In this document: one piece after another, positions 25,340 through 32,969 of the stretch
Layout of the letters: every line of letters starts with the position of its first letter
Position numbering within the stretch: position 1 is the stretch's first letter
Origin: Pseudomonadota bacterium
GTDB taxonomy: Bacteria; Myxococcota_A; UBA796; CAJQPC01
Assembly (NCBI GenBank): GCA_024228935.1
Contig: JAAESX010000192.1
Location: 1 to 64,000 of the forward strand
Direction of reading: 5' to 3'
DNA length: 64,000 nt
Program-made: the position numbers and the translations under genes
The notes under the pieces: model-generated
Databases searched by the model: none
Seen by the model: only the letters and a program-made list of their open reading frames with translations
Told to the model about the DNA's origin: nothing

Positions 25340-28288
25340 TCAGCGACCCAGCCGATCCCGCGCGCGTCGCGCCCGCTCGCCGCTGGGATCCAGGTCGAGG
25401 TAGGCGCTCCAGCTCGGCCGCGTCTGCGCCAGGTTGTCTCGAGCGTCCAGGTAGAACTGGCCGTGCGCGTAGAGCGCCAGCGCGTTGTCCGGACCCAGCG
25501 CGATCGCGTGGTCGTAGTACGGGCCTGCGGGCACGTCCTCGACGCCGTCGTAGAAGTCCCCGAGCAGGACCCAGACGATGGGATCGGCGCCTGCGATGCC
25601 CTCGGCGGTGGCGGCCTGATCCGCGGACATGAGGCCGTACAAGGCGGCCGCGGCGTAGGCCCGAGCGCCGAGGCGTCGAGTGAAGGGGTCCTCGGAAGCG
25701 CGCAGCGCCGGGGCGGACTGGAGCAGCAACGGCTCCGCATCGAGCGGCCGGTCGAGCTCGCCATAGGCCAGGCCCTGCAGGTAGCGGACCTCGGGGTCCC
25801 CCGCGCTGCCGAGCGGATCGAGGGTCTTCAGCGCCGTCTCCGGATCCGACAGCGAGACCAGCTGGACCGTCGCGTCGAGCACGGGTCGACGCGGGTGGGC
25901 GCTGACGGCGGAAGGCAGGGCCTCGAGGGCCGCCACGGCCTCATCCACGCGGTCGAGCTCGGTCAGTACGCGAAGGCGCGCCGCCTGGAACCGCAGCTCG
26001 GACGGACGCGCCTGGACGGCGGACTCGAGCGAGGCGAGCGCGTCCAGGAGCCGGTTGTCGCGGACGTACCGGGCGCCGAGCGCGTACAGCAGCTCGGGGT
26101 TCGCCGGGTCGATGGCCACCGCCGCATCCAGCGCCGCCGCGGCCTCGGTCGGCTGCCCCAACCGGGCGTGCAGCTCGGCCTTGCGCGCATGGGCCGCTCC
26201 GGCGACGCGCGGGGGCAGCTCGCCGGCCTTCAAGAACCCGTCCAGGCCGCGGATCTGCGCCGTCGGGGACCGCTCGGCGCTGAGCAGGACCAGCGACTGC
26301 AGCATCGCCTCGGGGTGACCCGCATCGGCCCCCAGCGCCGCTTCGACCGAGGCCGTCGCACAGGCGGTGTCTCCGAGCTGCTGGCAGACCTTCGACCGGG
26401 ACAGGTGGTACCGGGGGCCAGCGCCCAGGGCGACCGCTTCGTCCGCCGCGGTCATGGCCGCTTCCCGCTGGCCACGCTCCGCTGCTACGAGCGCGTCCAG
26501 CCGCGCGACCTCGGCCGAGCGCTCGAGCCCCGTCAGGGTCGTCGCGGCCAGCTCGAGGTCGCCCTCGTAGTAGGCGCGGTAGGCCGTCGCGAGGGACAGC
26601 GCCTCGTCCGGAGCGCCCAGCTCGGCGGCGCGGTCGAGGGCCTGTCGTGCGCTCGCCAGGTGCTGGGGGTCGCCGGTGTACTCGGCCCACAGGACCAGGT
26701 CGACCAGGCCCGCCGCGGCCTGGTAGGCACCGCGAGGCTCGACGTGTGCGGCCAGCGATGCGTCCAGGCTCCGGTCCGCGTCCCGAACGGCTGCGTACTG
26801 CCCGCTCGAGATGGTGGCGAGCGTCTCGTCCACGACACCGGCCGCGGTGAGCCGGTCCGCCATGCCCATGCCCCCCTTCACGACGAGCGCGCCGACGACC
26901 AGGACCGCGACGATGAGCGCGACCACCCGGGGCCCAGCGTTGAAGCCGCCGATGGGCACGAGCTCCTCGCTCTCCGACGGCTCGCGGGGCAGCCGCTCGC
27001 GGATCGGCGGGGCCGGCTCGCCGACCGTGACCGGGTCGAACTCGGGAATCTCCCGCTGCTGCTTGACGATCGGCTCGAGCAGGCCCGGCAGCGGCTGCTC
27101 GATGACCTCGATGGGGCGCCCCAGCTCCTGGGTGTCCGGCTCGGCCGCCGTGGGGTCCTCGGGCCCGACCTCGCGCTTCGTGACGACGACCAGGTCCTCG
27201 TCCTCTTCCTCGAGGTTGACCTCGTCGTCGTCGAGATCGCCGCCCATGTCGGGGGCCTGCATGCCGACGCTCGCCAGGTAGTCCTTCAGGTTCAGCGTCT
27301 CGTGGAGCTTGTAGTGCTCCTCGTCCCGCTTCACGTGACCGCGGTCGTCCTCGTCGTCCTGCCCGTCCTTGCGGATGACCATGCGGATCTGGGTGTCCGC
27401 CTCGCGCGAGTTCGGGTTGTAGCCACTGAACGTGTCGTCGGTGGGGTCCCGGCGCTGGAGCTCCTCGAGCGTGGCCAGCTTCGAGATGAGCGTGACCTCC
27501 TCGGTCGTGTGGCCCTCCTCGAGCTGGTCGACGCGGCGGAACAGGCTCGGGAAGTTCTCGTGGTCGCCCTCGACCTCGCGGCGCTCACCCGCCGAGGTGA
27601 CCTCGCTGCTCGAGTACATGTCCCCGCCCGAGTCATCGGAGACACCGAGGAGATCGGGGAGGAGCGCACGGGCCAACGCCATGGGGTCGCCCTCCTCGCG
27701 CGCGAACTCCGCGCCGAGGCCCCACAGCAGGTCCTCGACCCGCGGTCGGAAGTCCCCTTGCACCCGATTGAGCCGCTCGAGGATGGCCTTGGCGCGCAGG
27801 AAGCTGCCCGAGGCCATGAACCGCTCGGCGAGCTCGAGCTGCTGGGCGTGCGTGCCTGTCTTCTCCAGCTCGCGCGCGTTCGAGGCGGGCGCCCGAGGCG
27901 GCTCCTTGCTCGCGTTCACGAGGCCCAGGATGCGCGCGTCTTCCGGTCGGCGAGCCTGGCAACGCTCGAGGAGCTTGCGGGCTCGAACCGGCCACCCACG
28001 CTCGATGAACATCTCGGCGGTGAGCGCGAGCGTCTCGACGTCGTCGGGCTGGGCGTCAGCGACCTCCTTGAGCCGAACCCAGGCCCGATCCATCAGGCGC
28101 AGGCTCAGGAACGCGCGTGCCTGACCGAGCCGAGCGGCCGGCGTGGGCTCGCCCGTCACGGACCAGCGCTCGACGAGTCGGATCGTCCCTCGCCAGTCAC
28201 CCTGCTCGACGAGACGGATCACCGCCTGCTCGAGCCATCTCTCGGTGGCCGAGCGCTCGGAAGCGCCGTCGTGGCCTGTCTGTGCCAA
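25340..28288 (-). CDS. Large TPR protein with central membrane anchor
   Basis: 982 residues. The cytoplasmic N-terminal part (about 1-200) has TPR-like helical pairs (RLMDRAWVRLKEVADAQPDD). A long charged, disordered linker follows (about 215-445, with DEDDRGHVKRDEEHYKLHE and EVNLEEEDEDLVVV), then one membrane helix (about 453-470). The periplasmic C-terminal part (about 480-982) holds many TPRs (AAALDAAVAIDPANPELLYA; DHAIALGPDNALALYAHGQF). TPRs mediate protein-protein contacts, so it may be a scaffold across the inner membrane. No enzymatic domain seen. Confidence 0.8.
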   Translation of the reverse strand: MAQTGHDGASERSATERWLEQAVIRLVEQGDWRGTIRLVERWSVTGEPTPAARLGQARAFLSLRLMDRAWVRLKEVADAQPDDVETLALTAEMFIERGWPVRARKLLERCQARRPEDARILGLVNASKEPPRAPASNARELEKTGTHAQQLELAERFMASGSFLRAKAILERLNRVQGDFRPRVEDLLWGLGAEFAREEGDPMALARALLPDLLGVSDDSGGDMYSSSEVTSAGERREVEGDHENFPSLFRRVDQLEEGHTTEEVTLISKLATLEELQRRDPTDDTFSGYNPNSREADTQIRMVIRKDGQDDEDDRGHVKRDEEHYKLHETLNLKDYLASVGMQAPDMGGDLDDDEVNLEEEDEDLVVVTKREVGPEDPTAAEPDTQELGRPIEVIEQPLPGLLEPIVKQQREIPEFDPVTVGEPAPPIRERLPREPSESEELVPIGGFNAGPRVVALIVAVLVVGALVVKGGMGMADRLTAAGVVDETLATISSGQYAAVRDADRSLDASLAAHVEPRGAYQAAAGLVDLVLWAEYTGDPQHLASARQALDRAAELGAPDEALSLATAYRAYYEGDLELAATTLTGLERSAEVARLDALVAAERGQREAAMTAADEAVALGAGPRYHLSRSKVCQQLGDTACATASVEAALGADAGHPEAMLQSLVLLSAERSPTAQIRGLDGFLKAGELPPRVAGAAHARKAELHARLGQPTEAAAALDAAVAIDPANPELLYALGARYVRDNRLLDALASLESAVQARPSELRFQAARLRVLTELDRVDEAVAALEALPSAVSAHPRRPVLDATVQLVSLSDPETALKTLDPLGSAGDPEVRYLQGLAYGELDRPLDAEPLLLQSAPALRASEDPFTRRLGARAYAAAALYGLMSADQAATAEGIAGADPIVWVLLGDFYDGVEDVPAGPYYDHAIALGPDNALALYAHGQFYLDARDNLAQTRPSWSAYLDLDPSGERARRARDRLGR

Positions 28289-28308
28289 GCAGATCGCCCA
28301 AATGCAGG

Positions 28309-28337
28309 AAGGCCCCGAGTATAACGCCCGGGGCCTT
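28309..28337 (-). terminator. Terminator of the etf operon
   Basis: AAGGCCCCG / CGGGGCCTT: a perfect 9-bp stem with an 11-nt loop, 26 nt past the etfA stop in the - direction. The T-tract is weak. Confidence 0.65.
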
Positions 28338-28362
28338 CTGGTCTTTCGACGGATGTTCGGGG

Positions 28363-29319
28363 CTAGAGCGCCTCGAACTCCTTCTGCAGCAGCGGGCAGA
28401 TCTCGAACAGATCACCGACGATTCCGTAGGTGCTGTGCTTGAAGATCGGCGCCTCCGGATCCTTGTTGATCGCCACGATGACCTTCGAGGTCCGCATGCC
28501 GGCCAGGTGCTGGATGGCACCGCTGATGCCCGCGGCGATGTACAGCTGCGGGTTCACGACCTTGCCGGTCTGACCGACCTGGTCACCGTGGCCCGCGTAG
28601 CCCGCGTCCACCGCGGCACGCGAGGCGCCGGGGGTGGCACCGATGCTGCCGGCGAGGCCACGAATGACCTCGTCGAAAGCCTCGAGGCTCTTCAGCGAGC
28701 GACCACCCGCCACGATGCGCTCGGCCTCGGTCAGGTCCGCGACCTTGCTGGCAGCCGCCTCCGAGGAGACGACGCGCGCCTGCACGTCGGCATCGCTGGC
28801 GCCATGGTCGAGGGCGACCACGCTGGCCGAGCCACTACCCGCCACAGGGGCCGGGAAGCTGTTCGGACGCACGGTGAAGAGCGCCACGTCCGACTTCACC
28901 GAGCAGGACACGAAGGCCTTGCCGGCGTAGACCGGGCGGGTGCCGACGACCTTGCCGCCGTCGCTCACGAGGCCGGTGACCTCGGACACGACGCCAGCGC
29001 CGATGCGGGCACCGACACGCGGGATGAAGTCCTTGCCCTGACCCGAGGCCGGGGCGAGCACGACCGCAGCACCGCTGGCTGCGACCGCGGCGGACAGGGC
29101 CTTGGCCCAGGCGCCGGTGTTGTAGGCGCCGAAGACGTCGCCGGTGGCGTGGTAGACGGTGCCGGCACCGTAGGCACCGAGGCTGGCCGCATCGGCATCA
29201 CCGATGACGAGAGCCGAGACGTCGCCGCCCAGCTCAGCGGCCTTTCCGAGCAGCTCGTACGCCGTCTTCTTGAAGACGCCGCCATCGTGCTCACAGAGAA
29301 CGAGAGTTCCAGAAGCCAT
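28363..29319 (-). CDS. etfA: Electron transfer flavoprotein alpha subunit
   Basis: 318 residues. The C-terminal FAD-binding signature is complete: GQTGKVVNPQLYIAAGISGA, then IQHLAGMRTSKVIVAINKDP and EAPIF. EtfAB accepts electrons from acyl-CoA dehydrogenases and passes them to ETF:quinone oxidoreductase. GGAG lies 8 nt before the ATG. It follows etfB by 48 bp and a FadR-like regulator gene, so a fatty-acid beta-oxidation role is likely. Confidence 0.96.
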   Translation of the reverse strand: MASGTLVLCEHDGGVFKKTAYELLGKAAELGGDVSALVIGDADAASLGAYGAGTVYHATGDVFGAYNTGAWAKALSAAVAASGAAVVLAPASGQGKDFIPRVGARIGAGVVSEVTGLVSDGGKVVGTRPVYAGKAFVSCSVKSDVALFTVRPNSFPAPVAGSGSASVVALDHGASDADVQARVVSSEAAASKVADLTEAERIVAGGRSLKSLEAFDEVIRGLAGSIGATPGASRAAVDAGYAGHGDQVGQTGKVVNPQLYIAAGISGAIQHLAGMRTSKVIVAINKDPEAPIFKHSTYGIVGDLFEICPLLQKEFEAL

Positions 29320-29367
29320 TTGAATTACTCCAGATTCTTTTGAAAAGAGTCTTTGAAAAGGGGGTGC

Positions 29368-30171
29368 TCAGACGACCTTGGCTTCGTTGCGGAGAGCCGC
29401 CACGAGCTTCTGGACCTTCTCTTCGTTGCTGGCGCCGTCGATGATGCGACCGGCGGGGCGCTCCGGGGGGAGGCTCCACTCGCCCATCTCGACGAGGGCT
29501 CCGGCCGAACCGACCTGCGAGGCGTCGAGGCCGAGGTCATCGAGACCCCAGACCGCGATCTTCGCGCGCTTGGCCTTCATGATGCCGGGCAGGCTCGCGA
29601 AGCGAGGGGTGTTGAGGCCCTTCTCGCAGGTGACGACGGCCGGGAGGCTGGCCTGGACGGTGTCGACGTTTCCGCCGCCGCCCACGCGGTTCGCCGTGAC
29701 GGTGTCGCCCTCGACGTCGAGCTTGTCGACGACCGTGATCTGGGCGCAGCCGTTCAGCTCCGCGATCATGGCCGGGACCTGCATGTTGTCGTTGTCGATC
29801 GCGACCTTGCCGCAGAGGACGAGGTCCACCTCGGCCTTCTTGATGGCCGCAGCGAGGATGCGAGCGGTACCGAGCGCGTCACTGCCGGCGAACGCGGGGT
29901 CGTCGAGGCGGACCGCCTCGGTGCCGACCTTGATGCCGCGGGCGATGCCGTCCTTGATGCGGGCCTCGGCGCCCTTGTCACCCATGGAGATGATGACGAT
30001 GGAGTCGGCCTTGCCGGCCGACTTGAGCTGAAGAGCCGCCTCGAGGGCGTACTCGTCGTAAGGGTTGATCGTCCACTTGATGTCGTCGGGGACGATGCCG
30101 CTCCGGTCCGCGTTGATCTTCACGCGGAGCTCGGAGTCGGGAACCTGCTTGAGGCAGACGCCGATCTTCAC
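29368..30171 (-). CDS. etfB: Electron transfer flavoprotein beta subunit
   Basis: 267 residues from a GTG with GGAG 6 nt upstream. Typical start MKIGVCLKQVPDSELRVKIN, INPYDEYALEAALQLK, and the AMP/nucleotide-binding stretch VLCGKVAIDNDNMQVPAMIA. Partner of EtfA; forms the flavin-binding heterodimer in the cytoplasm. Confidence 0.96.
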   Translation of the reverse strand: MKIGVCLKQVPDSELRVKINADRSGIVPDDIKWTINPYDEYALEAALQLKSAGKADSIVIISMGDKGAEARIKDGIARGIKVGTEAVRLDDPAFAGSDALGTARILAAAIKKAEVDLVLCGKVAIDNDNMQVPAMIAELNGCAQITVVDKLDVEGDTVTANRVGGGGNVDTVQASLPAVVTCEKGLNTPRFASLPGIMKAKRAKIAVWGLDDLGLDASQVGSAGALVEMGEWSLPPERPAGRIIDGASNEEKVQKLVAALRNEAKVV

Positions 30172-30226
30172 TTGGCACTCCAGGGTGGGGTTTCTGTGGG
30201 GGCGACCGGAATCGGCCGCCAGGGTT

Positions 30227-30826
30227 TCAAGGGGCCATGCCCCGAATGAACAGGTCGGCGATCCGGTCGGCAGCGCCGTCCAGATCGAAGTGCCGCTCGC
30301 GGTTCGCGGACAGCACCCAGAGGAGACCGATCTCCTCGAGCGCGCCGAAGAACGCCCAGCCGGTCACGAAGGGATCGACGTCCGCCCGGATCACGCCCTG
30401 GGCCTGGCCCTGGGCGACGAGCTGGTTGAAGATCCCCAGGTAGGCGAAGAGCTTCTCGGGCTTGTAGTCCTTGATGAACTTCTTGCTGGTCCGGAGCTCG
30501 ACCTGGAGCACCTCGGCCACCGCGCTCTGCTCCCGCACCTGGCGGAAGTGATGGCGGGCAAAGTGCCGGATCTTGTCGAGCGGCTCGTCGATCTCGGCGA
30601 GCTCGACGACGAGGCCCTCACGGAGCTCATCCATCTTCTCCTCGAAGATGGAGAGCAGGAGGTCCTCCTTGCTCTTGAAGTAGTTGTAGATCGTGCCGTC
30701 GGCGACGCTGGCCGCCTTGGCGATGTCCGTCACGCGCGCGGCGTGGAAGCCCTTGAAGGCGAACACCTCGACGGCCGCGTCGATGATTCGAGACCGCTTG
30801 TCACGCTGCTTGTCCGTGGGCGCCAC
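30227..30826 (-). CDS. fadR: TetR-family regulator, FadR/YsiA-like
   Basis: 199 residues from GTG 30826. The N-terminal TetR HTH is clear (RSRIIDAAVEVFAFKGFHAA, then IAKAASVADGTIYNYFKSKE). The C-terminal ligand domain (about 65-199) has the FadR/YsiA style (EVLQVELRTSKKFIKDY). In Bacillus FadR represses beta-oxidation and etf genes and is released by long-chain acyl-CoA. Here the gene lies 55 bp upstream of etfB and a matching palindromic operator sits 19 bp before its start, so autorepression of a fadR-etfB-etfA unit is likely. Confidence 0.88.
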   Translation of the reverse strand: MAPTDKQRDKRSRIIDAAVEVFAFKGFHAARVTDIAKAASVADGTIYNYFKSKEDLLLSIFEEKMDELREGLVVELAEIDEPLDKIRHFARHHFRQVREQSAVAEVLQVELRTSKKFIKDYKPEKLFAYLGIFNQLVAQGQAQGVIRADVDPFVTGWAFFGALEEIGLLWVLSANRERHFDLDGAADRIADLFIRGMAP

Positions 30827-30844
30827 GGGGACCGACTCCAGACT

Positions 30845-30864
30845 CTGAATGAGGACTCATTCAG
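30845..30864 (-). promoter_or_regulatory. FadR-type operator upstream of the tetR/etf operon
   Basis: Perfect palindrome CTGAATGAGTCCTCATTCAG (- strand), 9-bp arms with a 2-bp spacer. The core TGAATGA-N4-TCATTCA equals the Bacillus FadR/YsiA box (TGAATGA-MTAN-TCATTCA) in arms and spacing. It lies between the transaldolase stop and the regulator start. Confidence 0.75.
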
Positions 30865-30873
30865 GGTGTAGTC

Positions 30874-31569
30874 TTACCGCCCGTTCTTCGCCAGCCATGC
30901 CGTGACCTGACCCTCGATGTCCGAGTCCGGCACACCCTCCCAGGCCTTCGTGAACGCGGCGTTTCCGCTGGTCGTCAGGGGGTGGTTGAAGAGCTTCCGC
31001 ATGGCGCCGAAGGGGATCGTCGCGACGTGGGCTCCGGCCAGCGCGCACTCGACCATGTGGGCCGGGTGGCGGATCGAGGCGGCCAGGACCTGGGTGTCCA
31101 GGTCCGGATAGTTCGAGTAGATCTCGACGATCTGCGCGATGAGCTCGGTGCCACCCCAGCTGATGTCGTCGATGCGACCGATGAACGGCGAGATGTACGT
31201 CGCGCCCGCCTTGGCGGCGAGCAGCGCCTGCATCGGCTGGAAGCAGAGCGTCACGTTGGTCTTGATGCCCTCGGCGGACAGGCGGCTCGTGGCCGTGATG
31301 CCCTCGACGGTGAGCGGGACCTTGACCACGACGTTGTCGTGAACGCGAGCCAGGAGCTTGCCCTGGCGCACCATCGTGTCGGCGTCCTCGGCCACGACCT
31401 CGGCGCTGACCGGGCCGTCGACGATCGTGCAGATCTCCGCGATGGTCGAGATGAAGTCCCCGCCTTCCTTGGCGATGAGCGACGGGTTGGTCGTGACGCC
31501 GTCGACGATTCCCCACCGGTGTGCGGTACGGATCTCGTCGAGGTTGGCGGTGTCGATGAAGAACTTCAT
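30874..31569 (-). CDS. tal: Transaldolase (small FSA/TalC-type), internal start
   Basis: 231 residues from ATG 31569 with GGAG 8 nt upstream. Typical short transaldolase: MKFFIDTANLDEIRTAHRWG, VDGVTTNPSLIAKEG, VVVKVPLTVEGI (Schiff-base Lys in VKVP) and TYISPFIGRIDDISW. It transfers dihydroxyacetone units in the non-oxidative pentose phosphate pathway, in the cytoplasm. It shares its frame with the upstream HPPK domain; the good ribosome binding site suggests it is also made as a separate protein. Confidence 0.93.
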   Translation of the reverse strand: MKFFIDTANLDEIRTAHRWGIVDGVTTNPSLIAKEGGDFISTIAEICTIVDGPVSAEVVAEDADTMVRQGKLLARVHDNVVVKVPLTVEGITATSRLSAEGIKTNVTLCFQPMQALLAAKAGATYISPFIGRIDDISWGGTELIAQIVEIYSNYPDLDTQVLAASIRHPAHMVECALAGAHVATIPFGAMRKLFNHPLTTSGNAAFTKAWEGVPDSDIEGQVTAWLAKNGR

Positions 31570-32073
31570 GCCCAAGGCTCCCGTGGTGGACCGGGGATAA
31601 CGGTCGGAGCGGGCCGAGGGAAGGACACCGACTGGGACGGGCGTCGGCCGTGACACAAGTGCCCCAGAACAGAGGGGTGGCAAGCCGACCTCCTGGGCAG
31701 GGAGCCAGGCGAACGCTCGCTCGGCCAGGCGTGGATGCGGCACCCGCAGGCCGGGGCGACGGACGCTGCCGCCGGACCACCACAGGATGTCGATGTCGAG
31801 CACGCGATCGCCCCAGCGCGCGGTCGGCTTGCGACCCAGCCGGCGCTCGACGTGCTGACAGAGCGCGAGCAGCGCCGCCGCGTTCCCTTCCCAGCGCACC
31901 CGCACGGCCGCGTTGTGGAACGCACCGCGGGCGACCCCGCCGGCCGGGGGGCTTCGCCAGATCCGAGATGTGCGGCAAGCGCGAGCACCGGACGCATCGA
32001 GGAGTCGAACCGCGAGCTCCAGTACCGCGGGATCCCCGAGGCTGGTCCCCAGCCCAAGGATCCAGTCGCTCAA
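30874..32073 (-). CDS. folK: HPPK-transaldolase continuous open frame (folK domain 31570-32073)
   Basis: From TTG 32073 (TTGA overlap with the upstream stop) one frame of 399 residues runs without a stop. Residues about 1-150 are 6-hydroxymethyl-7,8-dihydropterin pyrophosphokinase: LGLGTSLGDP, FHNAAVRVRW, the HPPK signature RWGDRVLDIDILWW and PHPRLAERAFAW. HPPK makes the pyrophosphate ester used by dihydropteroate synthase in folate synthesis. The usual HPPK C-terminal end is replaced by a Pro/Arg-rich stretch leading directly into transaldolase at Met 31569. A true fusion or two products from one frame are both possible. Confidence 0.75.
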   Translation of the reverse strand: MSDWILGLGTSLGDPAVLELAVRLLDASGARACRTSRIWRSPPAGGVARGAFHNAAVRVRWEGNAAALLALCQHVERRLGRKPTARWGDRVLDIDILWWSGGSVRRPGLRVPHPRLAERAFAWLPAQEVGLPPLCSGALVSRPTPVPVGVLPSARSDRYPRSTTGALGMKFFIDTANLDEIRTAHRWGIVDGVTTNPSLIAKEGGDFISTIAEICTIVDGPVSAEVVAEDADTMVRQGKLLARVHDNVVVKVPLTVEGITATSRLSAEGIKTNVTLCFQPMQALLAAKAGATYISPFIGRIDDISWGGTELIAQIVEIYSNYPDLDTQVLAASIRHPAHMVECALAGAHVATIPFGAMRKLFNHPLTTSGNAAFTKAWEGVPDSDIEGQVTAWLAKNGR

Positions 32074-32969
32074 CGGGCTCGCCAGCGCAGCATGTTGCGT
32101 TCCTTCCGTCGGCGTGACCGCTGGGACAACGCGCGGACGGTGTCGGACACGATGAAGCCGACGTCCTCGACCCAGACGCCGCCGAGCGGATCCGGCGGGA
32201 TCTCCACGGCCAGGCCCGCCTCGACCAGGAGCTCGAGGTCCTCTGGCCAGACGCCGTGGTCCCTCTCGTACCGCCGACACGCGTCGGTCAGTCGCTCGGA
32301 GTACTCGTCGTGCTCGAGCGTCGCGATCCGCGCCAACAGCCCTGAACGCAGCGCCGGGTCCGAGGTCTGGGCGACCTCTTCGCGCAGGTACCGTACGGCT
32401 GTCGGCCGGTCCTCGCCCGACCGCTTGATCGTGGCTGCGGAGATGCGGTACCAGTCGGGCGCATCGGGGAGCTCGGCCGCAATGAGCAGCCAGCGGGCGG
32501 CCTCGTCGTAGTCCTCGTCGAGCAGGTAGGCGTTCATCCCCGCCGCGAACGGGAAGTAGGAGTCGTCCGGAAACGACTCGTGGCCGCGGACGAAGACGTC
32601 CGTGCTGAGCTCGGCGTTGCCAGCCACCCGCAGCATCACGCCGCCGAAGAAGAAGGGCGTGCGCCAGGCCGGGTCGAGCGTGACGGTCGTCTCGATCATG
32701 CGAGAGAACCAGCGCTGCCACTCGGGATCGCTCCAGCGGCCCAGCTTCTCGCCGAACTCGAGCACGCTGCGGACCCACATCACCGCCGCAGCCGGACCAT
32801 GGAGATCCAGCGTCGCGACCCGCGTGGCCTGGGCGCTCGGCATCACCAGGAGGTCGCGCTGGGCGTCCGCCTCCCGACGCCCGACGTCCACTTCCTGCTG
32901 GGCCAGGTGGGCGCCCCAGCCCCCGAGCAAGGCGATACCGAGGCACGAGAGTTGGAACAGACGGCTCAC
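32070..32969 (-). CDS. TPR-like exported or membrane-anchored protein with GspG-like tail
   Basis: 299 residues. N-terminal signal anchor (LFQLSCLGIALLGGWGAHLA), then TPR-like helices (about 60-215; DYDEAARWLLIAAELPDAPD). The end (about 220-265; ACRRYERDHGVWPEDLELLV, then DPLGGVWV) resembles the C-terminal motif of GspG-type pseudopilins. Function unknown. The upstream TMTC-like gene overlaps it by 4 bp and its stop overlaps the folK start, so it is in one operon with both. Confidence 0.65.
   Translation of the reverse strand: MSRLFQLSCLGIALLGGWGAHLAQQEVDVGRREADAQRDLLVMPSAQATRVATLDLHGPAAAVMWVRSVLEFGEKLGRWSDPEWQRWFSRMIETTVTLDPAWRTPFFFGGVMLRVAGNAELSTDVFVRGHESFPDDSYFPFAAGMNAYLLDEDYDEAARWLLIAAELPDAPDWYRISAATIKRSGEDRPTAVRYLREEVAQTSDPALRSGLLARIATLEHDEYSERLTDACRRYERDHGVWPEDLELLVEAGLAVEIPPDPLGGVWVEDVGFIVSDTVRALSQRSRRRKERNMLRWRAR

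Noticed and set aside
25280..28324. A 1014-residue + strand frame opposite the TPR gene
   Set aside because: Arg/Gly-rich antisense shadow of a well-supported TPR protein.
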